Shown: in pieces, positions 1 to 9,941 of the stretch
Layout of the letters: every line of letters begins with the position of its first letter
Numbering within the stretch: position 1 is the first letter of the stretch
Assembly (NCBI GenBank): GCA_002862095.1
Contig: PHSQ01000001.1
Location: forward strand, 248,001-312,000
Direction: 5' to 3'
Source: Methylocystis sp. KS32
GTDB lineage: Bacteria; Pseudomonadota; Alphaproteobacteria; Rhizobiales; Beijerinckiaceae
DNA length: 64,000 bases
Made by a program: the position numbers and the translations under genes
The notes under the pieces: generated by a model
What the model was told of the DNA's origin: nothing
Database searches by the model: none
Seen by the model: the letters and a program-made list of their open reading frames with translations, nothing else

Positions 1-72
1 AGCGCCGGTTCATGTCGCCAAGGTCATGACATATTCGGAGCCGTCAAGACCGCACAACAGCAAAGGTTGACA

Positions 73-771
73 ATGCCGACCATCGCTCTCGTCGACGACG
101 ATCGCAACATACTGACCTCCGTATCGATCGCTCTGGAAGGAGAAGGCTATCGGGTTCAAACCTATACGGACGGCGCCGCCGCCCTCGACGGTCTGCGGGC
201 CAATCCGCCGGATCTTGCGATTTTCGACATCAAGATGCCGCGCATGGACGGCATGGAGCTTTTGCGGCGTCTGCGGCAAAAGTCCGATCTTCCCGTGATT
301 TTCCTTACCTCCAAGGATGAAGAGATCGACGAGTTGTTCGGGCTGAAGATGGGCGCGGACGATTTCATCCACAAGCCATTCTCGCAGCGCCTTCTGGTCG
401 AGCGCGTCAAAGCGATTTTGCGCCGCGCCAACCCGAAGGAAGCGGCGGCGCAGAAGGAATCCGAAGCTAAGATATTGGAGCGGGGCGCCCTGACGATGGA
501 TCCCGAACGTCACGCTTGCACCTGGCGCGGCGATCAGGTGACGCTCACAGTAACGGAGTTCCTTATTCTTCAGGCGCTTGCCCAGCGCCCCGGCGTCGTC
601 AAGAGTCGCAACGCGCTGATGGACGCGGCCTATGACGACCAAGTCTATGTCGACGATCGCACCATCGACAGCCACATCAAGCGGTTGCGCAAGAAGTTCA
701 AGGTGGTCGACGATGATTTCGAAATGATCGAGACGCTTTACGGCGTCGGCTATCGTTTCAAGGAGGCCTGA
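73..771 (+). CDS. chvI: ChvI-type response regulator
   Basis: Transcription factor of the ChvG/ChvI (ExoS/ChvI) two-component pair, known in alphaproteobacteria for controlling envelope, exopolysaccharide and acid-stress genes. The 232-residue protein has a receiver domain (about 1-120) with acidic pocket D8-D10, phospho-acceptor D52 in AIFDIKMP and the T79/K81 switch region, then an OmpR/PhoB winged helix (about 135-230) ending in GVGYRF. The ATG is preferred to an in-frame TTG six bases upstream because the protein then starts directly at receiver strand 1. Its kinase follows 33 bp downstream, so the two are probably co-transcribed. The family assignment is firm; the target genes here are not visible. 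Confidence 0.95.
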   Translation: MPTIALVDDDRNILTSVSIALEGEGYRVQTYTDGAAALDGLRANPPDLAIFDIKMPRMDGMELLRRLRQKSDLPVIFLTSKDEEIDELFGLKMGADDFIHKPFSQRLLVERVKAILRRANPKEAAAQKESEAKILERGALTMDPERHACTWRGDQVTLTVTEFLILQALAQRPGVVKSRNALMDAAYDDQVYVDDRTIDSHIKRLRKKFKVVDDDFEMIETLYGVGYRFKEA

Positions 772-804
772 ATTGACTAGGGGGCGGAGGGGCGCTGGCT
801 GTCC

Positions 805-2682
805 ATGAGCATGGAGGCGCGCGAGCGGGCGCAAACCGCCTCACCGGCGCGTCAGAGCCGCGCCGGGCGCATGGCCTTGGTGCGCGCGATGAGGCTGCTG
901 CGCACCGCGCAGGCCAGGCTTTCCTCGTCGCTCACGCGCCGCATCGTGGTGCTCAATCTGGGTGGACTCGTCGCGCTGCTCGCGGGCTTTCTTTACCTGA
1001 ATCAGTTCCGCGAAGGCCTGATCGACGCGCGCGTCCATAGCCTGCAGACGCAGGGAGAGATTATCGCGGCGGCGGTGGCGGCGTCGGCGTCCATCGACGC
1101 CGATGCGATCACGATCGATCCCGAAAAGCTTCTCAAACTCGCGCCCGGCGAAAGCTTCAGCGTCAATGACGAAAGTTCGCCGCCGCTGGAGTTTTCCCTA
1201 AATCCGGAACAGGTCGGACCCTTGCTGCGCAGGCTCGTGACGCCGACAGGGACGCGCGCCCGGATTTACGACCGCGACGGTTCGCTTCTTCTGGACTCGA
1301 AATCCGTTTCGGGCCGTTCCAACATTCTCCGTTTCGATCTCCGCCCCGTCGGGGCGGAGCGCATGGGTTGGGACGCGCATACGATGTTCGAAGAAGTCAT
1401 GAATGCGCTGAGGCGCTGGTCGCGACGGCCCGGTCTGCCGCTTTACGAGGATATCGGGATGGCCAACGGCAAGGCCTATCCGGAGGTCGCGGCGGCCCTC
1501 GGAGGGGCGGCGCAATCGGTGGTGCGCGTCAACGCCAAGGGGGAGACGATAATTTCGGTGGCGGTGCCGGTGCAGCGCTTCCGTTCCGTCCGGGGCGCCC
1601 TGCTGCTTTCCACTTTGGGCGGCGACATCGACGCGATAATCGCGACCGAGCGGTGGGCCATCATCCGAATCTTCCTCGTGTCCGCCGGCGTGATGCTTCT
1701 GCTCTCGCTGCTATTCGCGGGAACCATCGCGGAGCCGATGCGCAGGCTCGCCGAGGCGGCCGAGCGCGTGCGCCGCGGCGCCAAATCGCGCCAGGAAATC
1801 CCGGATTTTTCCGACCGGCAGGACGAGATCGGCCATTTGTCCGGCGCCCTGCGCGACATGACCAGGGCGCTCTATAATCGCATAGAGGCGATCGAACATT
1901 TCGCCGCCGACGTCGCTCACGAATTGAAAAATCCGCTGACGTCGTTGCGCAGCGCCGTGGAAACCCTGCCAATCGCCAAAACCGACGCCTCGCGCGAAAG
2001 GCTACTGGAGATCGTCAAGCATGACGTAGGCCGCCTCGATCGTCTCATCACCGATATTTCCGACGCTTCCAGGCTGGATGCGGAACTCGCGCGAGCGGAT
2101 ATGAGCAGTGTCGATATTTCCTCGGTGATCGAAACGGTCGTGAGCATGGCGGGCGGGGTCGATCGCGACGACGGCGTAACGGTTACTCTCGTCAAACAAG
2201 GGGTCGCCATAGAGGCGTTGCGCCGGCGCTGGCGCGTGCTCGGACACGATTCGCGTCTCGCTCAGGTTTTCGACAATCTGATCGCGAACGCCTGTTCTTT
2301 CTCGGCTCCTGGCGGCGCGGTGCGGGTGACGCTTCGGCCCGAAACCGGAATCGACATTTCCGGGCGGCTTCGGGACGGATATGAAATTCTCGTCGACGAT
2401 GACGGGCCGGGCATTCCTCAGGGCGCGATCGAACGGGTGTTCGAGCGCTTCTACACCGACCGGCCAGAGCAGCGCTTTGGTCAAAATTCGGGACTAGGCC
2501 TCTCGATTTCGCGGCAGATCGTGGAAGCCCATGGCGGACGCATCCGCGCGCTGAATCGGACGGTCTCCCAGCCGGACGGCACGGATGAGTTGATGCGCGA
2601 CGACACGAGCCAGGGCGAAGAAGATCAGCGCGACACTGTTCTTGGCGCCCGCTTCGTCGTCTGGCTGCCGGCCGAGCGATGA
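805..2682 (+). CDS. chvG: ChvG-type sensor histidine kinase
   Basis: Membrane sensor kinase that phosphorylates the adjacent ChvI. Visible order in 625 residues: cytoplasmic N-terminus, TM1 (about 47-67), a periplasmic sensor region of about 210 residues, TM2 (about 285-308), HAMP linker, HisKA domain with phospho-acceptor H372 in DVAHELKNPLTSLR, and an HATPase domain with the N box (NLIANACSF) and G boxes (DDGPGIP, GLGLSI). An insert near the C-terminus (about 585-612) breaks the last ATPase segment, as is common in ChvG. A second in-frame ATG lies two codons in, so the exact start is uncertain. The stop overlaps the hprK start (ATGA), indicating translational coupling. Confidence 0.93.
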   Translation: MSMEARERAQTASPARQSRAGRMALVRAMRLLRTAQARLSSSLTRRIVVLNLGGLVALLAGFLYLNQFREGLIDARVHSLQTQGEIIAAAVAASASIDADAITIDPEKLLKLAPGESFSVNDESSPPLEFSLNPEQVGPLLRRLVTPTGTRARIYDRDGSLLLDSKSVSGRSNILRFDLRPVGAERMGWDAHTMFEEVMNALRRWSRRPGLPLYEDIGMANGKAYPEVAAALGGAAQSVVRVNAKGETIISVAVPVQRFRSVRGALLLSTLGGDIDAIIATERWAIIRIFLVSAGVMLLLSLLFAGTIAEPMRRLAEAAERVRRGAKSRQEIPDFSDRQDEIGHLSGALRDMTRALYNRIEAIEHFAADVAHELKNPLTSLRSAVETLPIAKTDASRERLLEIVKHDVGRLDRLITDISDASRLDAELARADMSSVDISSVIETVVSMAGGVDRDDGVTVTLVKQGVAIEALRRRWRVLGHDSRLAQVFDNLIANACSFSAPGGAVRVTLRPETGIDISGRLRDGYEILVDDDGPGIPQGAIERVFERFYTDRPEQRFGQNSGLGLSISRQIVEAHGGRIRALNRTVSQPDGTDELMRDDTSQGEEDQRDTVLGARFVVWLPAER

Positions 2683-3143
2683 GTGAGCCGAAGGCGGCGT
2701 ATATGCACGCCAACGCGCTGCTTATCGGCGAAACCGGGCTCTTGGTCCGCGGCGCTTCGGGATCGGGCAAGAGCGCCCTGACGCTTCGACTCGTCGGCTG
2801 GGGAAAATCCAACCGTTCCTATGCGAGATTGATCGGCGACGACCGGGTGGCGCTCGCCAGCCGCGGCGGCCGGCTGGTCGCCCGCCCGCATCCCGCCATA
2901 GCGGGTCTTATCGAGATGCGGGGGGTGGGCCTCATTCGGGTCGATTTCGAAGCCGCGGGGGTGATCCGCGCCGTTATCGATCTAGCGCCGCCGGGCGGGC
3001 AAGGCCACCCTCGACACCCCTTGTCCGACAGCGGCTCGACGCAAATTTGTGGCGTGAGCTTGCCGCGTTGCGCCGCGGAAATTCGCGACTCGGCCGTTGT
3101 CGAAAAAATAATCCATTTTATTCATTATCTTAATGTAAAATGA
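2679..3143 (+). CDS. hprK: HPr kinase/phosphorylase, short alphaproteobacterial form
   Basis: Phosphorylates and dephosphorylates HPr on a serine, linking PTS state to signalling. At 154 residues it is only the C-terminal catalytic domain of the Gram-positive enzyme, the normal form in alphaproteobacteria. The P-loop GASGSGKSAL lies at about residues 25-34. The expected acidic residues follow (IGDDRVAL), and then the segment IEMRGVGLIRV. The start overlaps the chvG stop by four bases. The last residues (VVEKIIHFIHYLNVK) are AT-rich and unlike the rest. A 238-bp untranslated stretch follows before the EIIA gene. Confidence 0.9.
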   Translation: MSEPKAAYMHANALLIGETGLLVRGASGSGKSALTLRLVGWGKSNRSYARLIGDDRVALASRGGRLVARPHPAIAGLIEMRGVGLIRVDFEAAGVIRAVIDLAPPGGQGHPRHPLSDSGSTQICGVSLPRCAAEIRDSAVVEKIIHFIHYLNVK

Positions 3144-3381
3144 CGAGAGGAGCGGAATTTGGCTTGCCAATTTCGCCGCATTGCACAAAATGCCGGGCTG
3201 GAAAGCGCCCGCGACAGGAAGGCGACGCTCGTGTATAACTCTTGGCGGGACATTATTGTGCTTGTCCCTTCTTCGCTCTTCCATAGGGGCGAGGAATGGG
3301 GTTGAGACCGGCGGTCGTCGGGCCCGGAAACATTTCCCCCTGGGGTGTCTCGCGAGACGTCGTCATGAGTGGTAGCGTCGA

Positions 3382-3822
3382 ATGATAGGAATGGTCCTGG
3401 TGACCCACGGCCATCTCGCCACGGAGTTTCGCGCCGCGCTGGAACACGTGGTAGGCCCACAAAAACAAATCGCCTCGATTTCGATCGGGCCAGAGGACGA
3501 TATGGAGCGTCGGCGTCTCGATATTATCGAGGCGGTCAAGCAATCCGACACCGGCGATGGCGTCGTGCTTTTGACCGACATGTTCGGCGGAACGCCGTCG
3601 AACCTGGCCATTTCGGTCATGAACGGCGCCAATGTCGAGGTGTTGGCGGGCGTGAATTTGCCGATGCTGATAAAGCTCGCTTCCGTGCGCGAGGGGCAAA
3701 CGCTCGAACAGGCCGTCCTGCAGGCGCAGGACGCCGGGCGAAAATATGTTCACGTCGCGAGCAGAATTCTTTCTCCTCGCTGCGCCGAAGAAAAAAAGCA
3801 AACCATCGAACCGACGAAGTAA
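3382..3822 (+). CDS. PTS system mannose-type EIIA component
   Basis: Phosphocarrier of the EIIA-Man (PTS fructose subfamily IIA) fold, 146 residues. The phospho-accepting histidine is H9 in VTHGHLA, and the family motif TDMFGGTPSNLA lies near residues 65-76. In alphaproteobacteria lacking sugar permeases this protein works with HprK, HPr and EI-Ntr as a regulatory phosphorelay rather than in transport; that role is inferred from the neighbours. The stop codon TAA shares one base with the ATG of the HPr gene. No EI or EIIB/C gene is present in the window. Confidence 0.9.
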   Translation: MIGMVLVTHGHLATEFRAALEHVVGPQKQIASISIGPEDDMERRRLDIIEAVKQSDTGDGVVLLTDMFGGTPSNLAISVMNGANVEVLAGVNLPMLIKLASVREGQTLEQAVLQAQDAGRKYVHVASRILSPRCAEEKKQTIEPTK

Positions 3823-4127
3823 TGGAAACTCAGGAAGAGCAAAGGACCGTCAGCGCAATCCTTTCGCGGGATTTGATGATTGTCAATCGGAAAGGATTAC
3901 ATGCGCGGGCGACGGCCAAATTCGTGCAGTGCTGTGATCGATATGATGCAAACGTCTTCGTCACAAAGGACGGAGAAACGGTGGGCGGCAGCTCGATCAT
4001 GGGCATTTTGACCTTGGGCGCGGCTCAGGGGACCATTATCAATGTCGCCGCCGAGGGCGTGCAAGCGGAAGAGGTCCTCGACGCACTGGCCGCGCTGGTC
4101 GCCAATCGTTTTGGCGAGGACGAATAG
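3822..4127 (+). CDS. ptsH: HPr phosphocarrier protein
   Basis: Small PTS phosphocarrier, 101 residues. The EI-dependent phosphorylation site is H27 in RKGLHARATAKF. The HprK target serine is probably S58 in GGSSIMGILTL, the position equivalent to Ser46 of classic HPr. The N-terminus is about ten residues longer than usual. The start overlaps the EIIA stop, so hprK, EIIA and HPr form a regulatory unit with chvIG. Having both the histidine and the serine fits a substrate of the HprK encoded 0.7 kb upstream. Confidence 0.93.
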   Translation: METQEEQRTVSAILSRDLMIVNRKGLHARATAKFVQCCDRYDANVFVTKDGETVGGSSIMGILTLGAAQGTIINVAAEGVQAEEVLDALAALVANRFGEDE

Positions 4128-4813
4128 CCCTAACGGGCGCTAATCAAAATCCCTGCGACAATTTTTCCCGCGCGCGCTTTCATGTCGCCGCCATGCCCGT
4201 CTGCACAGAGGGGTCGCGGCGCTCCGCTCCCATTCGTTGTGCCGCAATGAATGCGGTCTTTCACCCGCCAAAGGGGGGAAGCCCCAGCGGCGCTCGATGT
4301 TGTTTTCCCCGTGATTCAGTAGGGCTCCGCCATTCGAGCGGATGGTATGACTTTACACCCGATAGGATAGGTTGAGGATAGTGCTTTACGCCCATCCTAT
4401 TTTCTTATCTTCGCTAATATGGCGCTTGTCGCCCGGATGGGTCGCTCCGCTCCGCGAGGCGGCGAAGCGCTCGCAATCGCCCATTTTCAATGAAAATCCA
4501 CTTGACGAGGAAATGCTTCACCCCCATAGGGGCGATGCCGCCGCGCGATGAAAGCAGCCTGCGCGGGGGTAGGTCATTTGGTCTCGGGGCTGGTCGCGAT
4601 GCGCGGTTCTGTCGCTTGATGATCGACAAATAAGATTCTAGGGTCGCTGAAAAATGGCCGAATGACGGCTTGTCGTTGCTTCGGCCCGGCTGCCATTGGG
4701 GGGAGTTGGCGCGCTTTGCGTCCCGTCGCCCTTCGAGCTCAATTGCATTGAGCGCAGTTCAGAAATTTTTTTCAGGGGCCGGCACACCGGCTCTCGAAGG
4801 GAGTGAAAGTGGA
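4128..4813. other. Intergenic stretch before the serine-cycle genes
   Basis: This 686-bp stretch has no convincing gene: the short open frames on both strands show no recognisable domain or ribosome binding site. Arms ATAGGAT (4362-4368) and ATCCTAT (4394-4400) followed by a T-rich run could form a weak terminator for the ptsH operon. The promoter region of ftfL should lie in the last 200 bp, but no clear -35/-10 pair was found. Confidence 0.5.
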
Positions 4814-6550
4814 ATGACGACGCCATCGTCGGCCGCCGCGCGAGGCGCGAGCGGGATCAATAATCAGCATCTCGCCCCCAAATCCGATATCGAGATTTCT
4901 CAAGCCGCGAAGATGCGGAGGATTGTCGACATCGCGCGCGAGAAGCTTGGGATCGCGGAAGAACACATCCAGCCTTACGGCCACTACAAGGCTAAAATCT
5001 CGCTGGAATATATTTCATCGCTGGAAGGCAAGCCCGACGGCAAGTTAATCTTAGTGACCGCGATCACGCCGACTCCCGCCGGAGAAGGCAAGACCACCAC
5101 CACCGTGGGCCTCACGGATGGGCTGAACCACATCGGCAAGAAGGCGCTCTGCTGTCTTCGCGAACCGAGCCTCGGCCCCTGCTTCGGCGTCAAAGGCGGC
5201 GCCGCTGGCGGCGGTTACGCCCAGGTGGTGCCGATGGAGGACATCAATCTCCATTTCACGGGCGATTTTCATGCGATCGGCGCCGCCAATAATCTCCTCG
5301 CCGCGCTGATCGATAATCATGTTTATTGGGGCAATTCCCTCGGGCTCGACACGCGCAGGATCGGCTGGCGGCGCGTCGTGGATATGAATGACCGCGCGCT
5401 GCGGTCGATCGTCTCGTCGCTGGGCGGAGTTTCCAACGGTTTCGCTCGCGAAGATGGGTTCGACATCACCGTCGCGTCCGAAGTGATGGCGATTTTCTGC
5501 CTGGCGTCGGATTTCGCCGACCTGCAAAAGCGGCTCGGCAATATCGTCGTCGGCCAGACGCGCGAGAAAAAGAACATCCGCGCCTCCGAATTGAAGGCGG
5601 CGGGCTCGATGGCGGCGCTGCTGAAGGATGCGGTCGCGCCCAATCTGGTGCAAACGCTCGAAAACAATCCGGCTATCATCCATGGCGGTCCCTTCGCCAA
5701 CATCGCGCATGGGTGCAATTCCGTCATCGCGACCAAGTCCGCGTTGAAGCTCGCCGACTATGTAGTGACCGAAGCGGGATTCGGCGCCGACCTGGGCGCC
5801 GAAAAGTTTTTCGACATCAAGTGTCGCAAGGCGGGGCTGAAGCCCGACCTCACCGTGATCGTCGCGACGATCCGCGCTCTCAAAATGCACGGCGGCGTGG
5901 CGAAGGACAATTTGAAGGCCGAAAATATCGAGGCGCTGGAGAAGGGTTTCTCCAATCTCAAGCGCCATATCGGCAATGTGAAGAAATTCGGCGTGCCTTT
6001 GCTCGTCACGGTGAATAAATTCTCGTCCGATACGCAAGCCGAAATGGCGTTGCTGCGGAAGCTTTGCGGCGCGGAAGGCGTCGAGTGCGTCGTGGCCGAC
6101 AACTGGGGGTCGGGGGGCGCGGGCGCCGCCGATCTCGCGCGCGCCGCAATTCAGACCATCGAGTCGCAGTCTTCGAATTTCAAGCCGCTCTATGCCGACG
6201 AAGCGCCGCTCGCGGAAAAAGTGCGGATCGTCGCCAAAGAGCTCTATGGCGCGGCCGACATCTCCTTCGACTCAAGCATCAAGTCGCGCTTTGCGGAACT
6301 CGAGAAGGAGGGCTTCGGCCATCTGCCCGTTTGCATCGCCAAGACGCAGTATAGTTTCTCGACCGATCCGAACGCGAAGGGCGCGCCTTCGGGCTTCACC
6401 ATCCCGATCCGCGAGTTGCGCCTTTCGGCGGGGGCCGAGTTTGTCGTCGTCGTCTGCGGAGACATCATGACCATGCCGGGCCTGCCGAAGGTTCCGGCCG
6501 CGAACAGCATCGAAGTCGGAGCCGACGGCCGCATCGCCGGTCTGTTCTAG
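4814..6550 (+). CDS. ftfL: Formate-tetrahydrofolate ligase
   Basis: Cytoplasmic ATP-dependent ligase making 10-formyl-THF from formate, the entry of formate carbon into the serine cycle of methylotrophs. The 578-residue product has the family P-loop region [13 protein letters not shown] (about 85-97) and the downstream [27 protein letters not shown] block (given in part), followed by a full-length family core. The open frame extends 48 codons upstream, but the ATG at 4814 follows GGGAGTGAAAGTGGA, gives a family-like length and is preferred. The N-terminal 25 residues are rich in A/S and poorly conserved. It opens the C1 gene cluster and lies 118 bp before sga. Confidence 0.95.
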   Translation: MTTPSSAAARGASGINNQHLAPKSDIEISQAAKMRRIVDIAREKLGIAEEHIQPYGHYKAKISLEYISSLEGKPDGKLILVTAITPTPAGEGKTTTTVGLTDGLNHIGKKALCCLREPSLGPCFGVKGGAAGGGYAQVVPMEDINLHFTGDFHAIGAANNLLAALIDNHVYWGNSLGLDTRRIGWRRVVDMNDRALRSIVSSLGGVSNGFAREDGFDITVASEVMAIFCLASDFADLQKRLGNIVVGQTREKKNIRASELKAAGSMAALLKDAVAPNLVQTLENNPAIIHGGPFANIAHGCNSVIATKSALKLADYVVTEAGFGADLGAEKFFDIKCRKAGLKPDLTVIVATIRALKMHGGVAKDNLKAENIEALEKGFSNLKRHIGNVKKFGVPLLVTVNKFSSDTQAEMALLRKLCGAEGVECVVADNWGSGGAGAADLARAAIQTIESQSSNFKPLYADEAPLAEKVRIVAKELYGAADISFDSSIKSRFAELEKEGFGHLPVCIAKTQYSFSTDPNAKGAPSGFTIPIRELRLSAGAEFVVVVCGDIMTMPGLPKVPAANSIEVGADGRIAGLF

Positions 6551-6667
6551 TTCTCGCGGGCGCGCCAAGCCCGCGCGATATTTTCGCAATCGCCGCGATG
6601 CGCCCGAGGCTTTCTCGCGCCGCATCCTTTGAAGTTGACTAACCCAAGCGCTCGAAGGGAGCCGAAT

Positions 6668-7861
6668 ATGTCAAATTCCAGAATTCCCGGCCGCAATTTT
6701 CTTTTCGTGCCGGGGCCGACCAATCTGCCTGACCGCGTGCTGCGCGCGATGATGGTGGCGTCGGAAGATCATCGCTCGCCGATTTTCCCCAACCTCGTGA
6801 AGCCGCTGTTCCCGCAGCTCAAGAAGGTGTTCGAGACCGAGAAGGGCCACGCTTTCATCTTCCCGGCCTCCGGCACCGGCGGCTGGGAAGCGGCGATCAC
6901 CAACACGCTTTCTCCCGGCGACAAGGTGCTGGCGCAGCGTTTCGGCCAGTTCTCGCATTTGTGGATCGACCTCTGCAAACGCCTTGGCCTCGATGTCGTC
7001 AAGCAGGAGCTTCCCTGGGGCGCCGGCAATGATCCGGCGCTCATCGAAGAGGCGCTGAAGGCCGACAAGCACCATGAGATCAAGGCCGTTCTCGCCACTC
7101 ATAACGAGACTGCGACGGGCGTCACCTCCGACATCGGAGCGGTGCGCAAGGCGATCGACGCCGCCAAGCATCCGGCGCTGCTCTTCGTCGACGGCGTGTC
7201 CTCGGTGGCGTCGCTCCCGTTCCACATGGACAAGTGGGGCGTCGACGTGATCGTGTCGGGTTCGCAGAAGGGCTTCATGCTGCCGGCCGGTCTGGCGCTG
7301 ATGGCGGCGAGTCCCAAGGCGATCGAGGCGGGTAAATCCAACAAGATGAAGCGCGCCTATTTCGAATTCCAGGACATGATCAAGAACAACGAGGGCGGCT
7401 ATTTCCCCTATACGCCGTCGATCCCGTTGCTGTATGGCCTCAAGGAGGCTCTGGCGATCCTGTTCGAAGAGGGTCTCGATCAGGTCTATAAGCGCCACCA
7501 CCATCTCGCCGAAGGCGTTCGCGCCGCAGTCGCCGCCTGGGGTCTCAAGCCCTGCGCCAAGGAGCCGAAGTGGAACTCCGACACGGTCACCGCTATCGTG
7601 GTGCCGGAGGGCTTCGACGCCGCCAAGGTGATCTCCATCGCCTATAACCGTTATAATCTGGCCCTCGGCGCCGGCTTGTCGGAAGTGGCTGGCAAGGTGT
7701 TCCGTATCGGCCACCTCGGCGATCTCAACGAGTTGATGCTCCTTGGCGCGATCGCCGGCGCCGAAATGGCGATGCTCGATGTCGGCATCAAGCTTCAGCC
7801 GGGTTCGGGCGTCGCTGCCGCTCAGGCGGTTTACCGCGCCAATCCGCTGCTCAAGGTCTAA
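6668..7861 (+). CDS. sga: Serine-glyoxylate aminotransferase
   Basis: PLP enzyme of the serine cycle: L-serine + glyoxylate gives hydroxypyruvate + glycine. The 397-residue class V aminotransferase starts with FLFVPGPTNLP, carries the PLP-binding lysine K201 in SGSQKGFMLP, and ends in a family-typical small domain. The ATG at 6668 has an AAGGGA ribosome binding site seven bases upstream; the 13 extra codons of the longer frame are rejected. It feeds hprA directly downstream, and a perfect hairpin occupies the intergenic space. Confidence 0.96.
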   Translation: MSNSRIPGRNFLFVPGPTNLPDRVLRAMMVASEDHRSPIFPNLVKPLFPQLKKVFETEKGHAFIFPASGTGGWEAAITNTLSPGDKVLAQRFGQFSHLWIDLCKRLGLDVVKQELPWGAGNDPALIEEALKADKHHEIKAVLATHNETATGVTSDIGAVRKAIDAAKHPALLFVDGVSSVASLPFHMDKWGVDVIVSGSQKGFMLPAGLALMAASPKAIEAGKSNKMKRAYFEFQDMIKNNEGGYFPYTPSIPLLYGLKEALAILFEEGLDQVYKRHHHLAEGVRAAVAAWGLKPCAKEPKWNSDTVTAIVVPEGFDAAKVISIAYNRYNLALGAGLSEVAGKVFRIGHLGDLNELMLLGAIAGAEMAMLDVGIKLQPGSGVAAAQAVYRANPLLKV

Positions 7862-7868
7862 AAATCCT

Positions 7869-7898
7869 GGCGTCCGGCGTTTTCAAGCGCCGGACGCC
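7869..7898 (+). repeat. Perfect intergenic hairpin between sga and hprA
   Basis: Arms GGCGTCCGGCG and CGCCGGACGCC (11 bp, no mismatch) enclose an 8-base loop, TTTTCAAG. There is no T-run after the second arm, so it looks more like an mRNA stabiliser or processing site than a strong terminator. Confidence 0.7.
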
Positions 7899-7954
7899 GC
7901 CAGAAAGCGAGCGCCGGTAAAAGCGCCGTAGCTACACATTCGGGGGAAAAGGGA

Positions 7955-8896
7955 ATGTCGCACAAAATCGTTTTTCTCGATCGCGAGACGCTCGACGCCA
8001 AGTTGCGCAAGCCCAATTTCCCGCATGAATATGTCGAATACGCGCAGACCTCGCCGTTCGAACTCGTCGAGCGTCTGAATGGCGCCGACATCTGCATCAC
8101 CAACAAGGTTCCGCTGCGCGAGGAGACCCTCAAGCAGTTGCCGGGCCTCAAGCTGATCGCCGTCGCGGCGACCGGCACCGATGTGATCGACAAGGCCTAC
8201 GCCGCCTCGAAGGGCATTGTCGTCTCAAACATTCGCAATTACGCCTTCAACACGTTGCCGGAGCATGTGTTCGCGCTGCTCTTCGCGCTGCGCCGCAACC
8301 TCGTGAACTACCACAATTCCGTGTTTCATGGGCGCTGGGGCTATAACAATCAATTCTGCTATTTCGACTATCCGATCTACGACATCGCCGGCTCCACGCT
8401 CGGCATCATCGGCTATGGCGCGCTCGGCCGGGAAATAGAGAAGCGCGCCGTCGCGCTCGGCATGAAAGTGCTGATCAACGACGTCACCGACATTCCCAAC
8501 AAGGTCGACGTCGCGACCATTCTGCGCGAGTCCGATGTCGTGACGCTCAATCTCCCGCTGACGCCGCAGACTCGGAACATGATCGGCGCGAAAGAATTCG
8601 AGTCGATGAAAAGGACCGCCTGCATCATCAACACGGCGCGGGGCGGCATTATCGACGAGCAGGCTCTCGCCGACGCCCTGCGCAAGGGCGTTATCGGCGG
8701 CGCCGGCATGGACGTGCTGACGGTCGAACCACCGAAAAACGGCAATGTGCTTCTCGATCCGACCATTCCAAATTTGATCGTGACGCCTCATGTCGCCTGG
8801 GCGAGCAAGGAGGCGATGCAGGTGCTCGCCGATCAGCTGATCGACAATATCGACGCCTTCGCCGCGGGCGCTCCGCGCAACATCGTTACGGCCTGA
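7955..8896 (+). CDS. hprA: Hydroxypyruvate reductase (NADH-dependent)
   Basis: Reduces hydroxypyruvate to D-glycerate in the serine cycle. The 313-residue protein is a D-2-hydroxyacid dehydrogenase. It has a nucleotide-binding GIIGYGALGREI motif near residue 147, catalytic arginine in NTARGGIIDE, glutamate in the VEPP block and histidine in VTPHVAWAS. The start is preceded by GGGGGAAAAGGGA. It lies between sga, which makes its substrate, and mtdA, the order expected for a serine-cycle operon. The following 169-bp gap contains a perfect hairpin. Confidence 0.96.
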   Translation: MSHKIVFLDRETLDAKLRKPNFPHEYVEYAQTSPFELVERLNGADICITNKVPLREETLKQLPGLKLIAVAATGTDVIDKAYAASKGIVVSNIRNYAFNTLPEHVFALLFALRRNLVNYHNSVFHGRWGYNNQFCYFDYPIYDIAGSTLGIIGYGALGREIEKRAVALGMKVLINDVTDIPNKVDVATILRESDVVTLNLPLTPQTRNMIGAKEFESMKRTACIINTARGGIIDEQALADALRKGVIGGAGMDVLTVEPPKNGNVLLDPTIPNLIVTPHVAWASKEAMQVLADQLIDNIDAFAAGAPRNIVTA

Positions 8897-8973
8897 AATT
8901 CAAAATCACGGCCGCGCGCCGTGTGTCGTCGCAGGGAGCGGGAAAGTCGCGAACGCAACGCTTTCAAGACAAA

Positions 8974-8996
8974 GCGGCGCCTCCGGGAGGCGCCGC
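8974..8996 (+). repeat. Perfect intergenic hairpin between hprA and mtdA
   Basis: Arms GCGGCGCCTC and GAGGCGCCGC pair without mismatch around a 3-base CGG loop. No T-run follows. It may limit read-through or protect the hprA mRNA end. Confidence 0.7.
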
Positions 8997-9065
8997 GTAA
9001 GGCTCGGTCTCGCTCGGAGTCTTTTTCAACGACGCTCGGCGCCGCAAACATGAAATGAGACGCAA

Positions 9066-9926
9066 ATGACGAAAAAGCTTTTGTTCCTGCTGGATACGGA
9101 CCCTGTTCCGAGCGTTTTCGACACCGTTGTCGGATATGACGGCGGCGCTGATCACGTCGTCGGCTATGGCGGGGTCACGCCCGCGAATGTTGGCGCTCTG
9201 GTCGACGGCGCGATCTACACTCGCGGACCCAAGGAGAAGCAGTTCACCGCGATCTTTGTTGGCGGCGGCGACATGACGGCGGGCGAAGCGCTATTCAAGG
9301 CGGTGAAGAAGCGCTTCTTCTCGAATTTCCGCGTCTCGGCGATGTTGGACAGCAATGGCTCCAACACCACCGCGGCGGCCGGCGTCGCCCTGCTGGCCAA
9401 GGCGAAGCCGCTCGCCGGCAAGAAGGCGGTGGTGCTCGCCGGCACCGGCCCGGTAGGGATGCGCGCGGCCGCGATGCTCCATATCGAAGGCGCCGAAGTC
9501 GCCATTACTTCCCGTGAACTCGCGCGCGCGAAAGCTTCGGCGGCCGCGATTCAGGAGCGTTTCGGTTTCACGCCCACCGCCATCGAGGCCGCCGACAGCG
9601 CCGGCCGCGCCCAGGCGGTCAAGGGCGCGCAGGTCGTTTTCGCCGCCGGCGCCATCGGCGTCACCTTGCTCGACGAAAAGGACTGGCAAAACGATCCCAC
9701 GATCGAACTGATCGCCGACTGCAACGCTCAGCCTCTGCTTGGAATCGGCGGCATAGAGGCGACCGACAAGGCGAAGGAGCGGCATGGCAAGATCGTCATC
9801 GGCGCGCTGGGGCTCGGGGGGCTGAAGCTCAAGCTGCATCGCGAATGCGTCGGCAAGCTGTTCGAGAGCGCCGATCAGGTGTTCGACGCTGAAAACATTT
9901 ACGCGCAAGCCAAGGCGCTCGCCTGA
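9066..9926 (+). CDS. mtdA: Methylene-tetrahydromethanopterin/methylene-THF dehydrogenase MtdA
   Basis: NADP-dependent dehydrogenase that interconverts methylene- and methenyl-THF (and acts on the H4MPT forms), a hallmark of serine-cycle methylotrophs. The 286-residue protein has the MtdA-specific N-terminus KKLLFLLDTDPVPSVFD and a Rossmann NADP site VVLAGTGPVGMRAA near residues 122-135. The start ATG follows ATGAGACGCAA. fchA begins 15 bp after its stop, and the two enzymes catalyse consecutive reactions. Confidence 0.96.
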   Translation: MTKKLLFLLDTDPVPSVFDTVVGYDGGADHVVGYGGVTPANVGALVDGAIYTRGPKEKQFTAIFVGGGDMTAGEALFKAVKKRFFSNFRVSAMLDSNGSNTTAAAGVALLAKAKPLAGKKAVVLAGTGPVGMRAAAMLHIEGAEVAITSRELARAKASAAAIQERFGFTPTAIEAADSAGRAQAVKGAQVVFAAGAIGVTLLDEKDWQNDPTIELIADCNAQPLLGIGGIEATDKAKERHGKIVIGALGLGGLKLKLHRECVGKLFESADQVFDAENIYAQAKALA

Positions 9927-9941
9927 TTGGATGGATCGGCT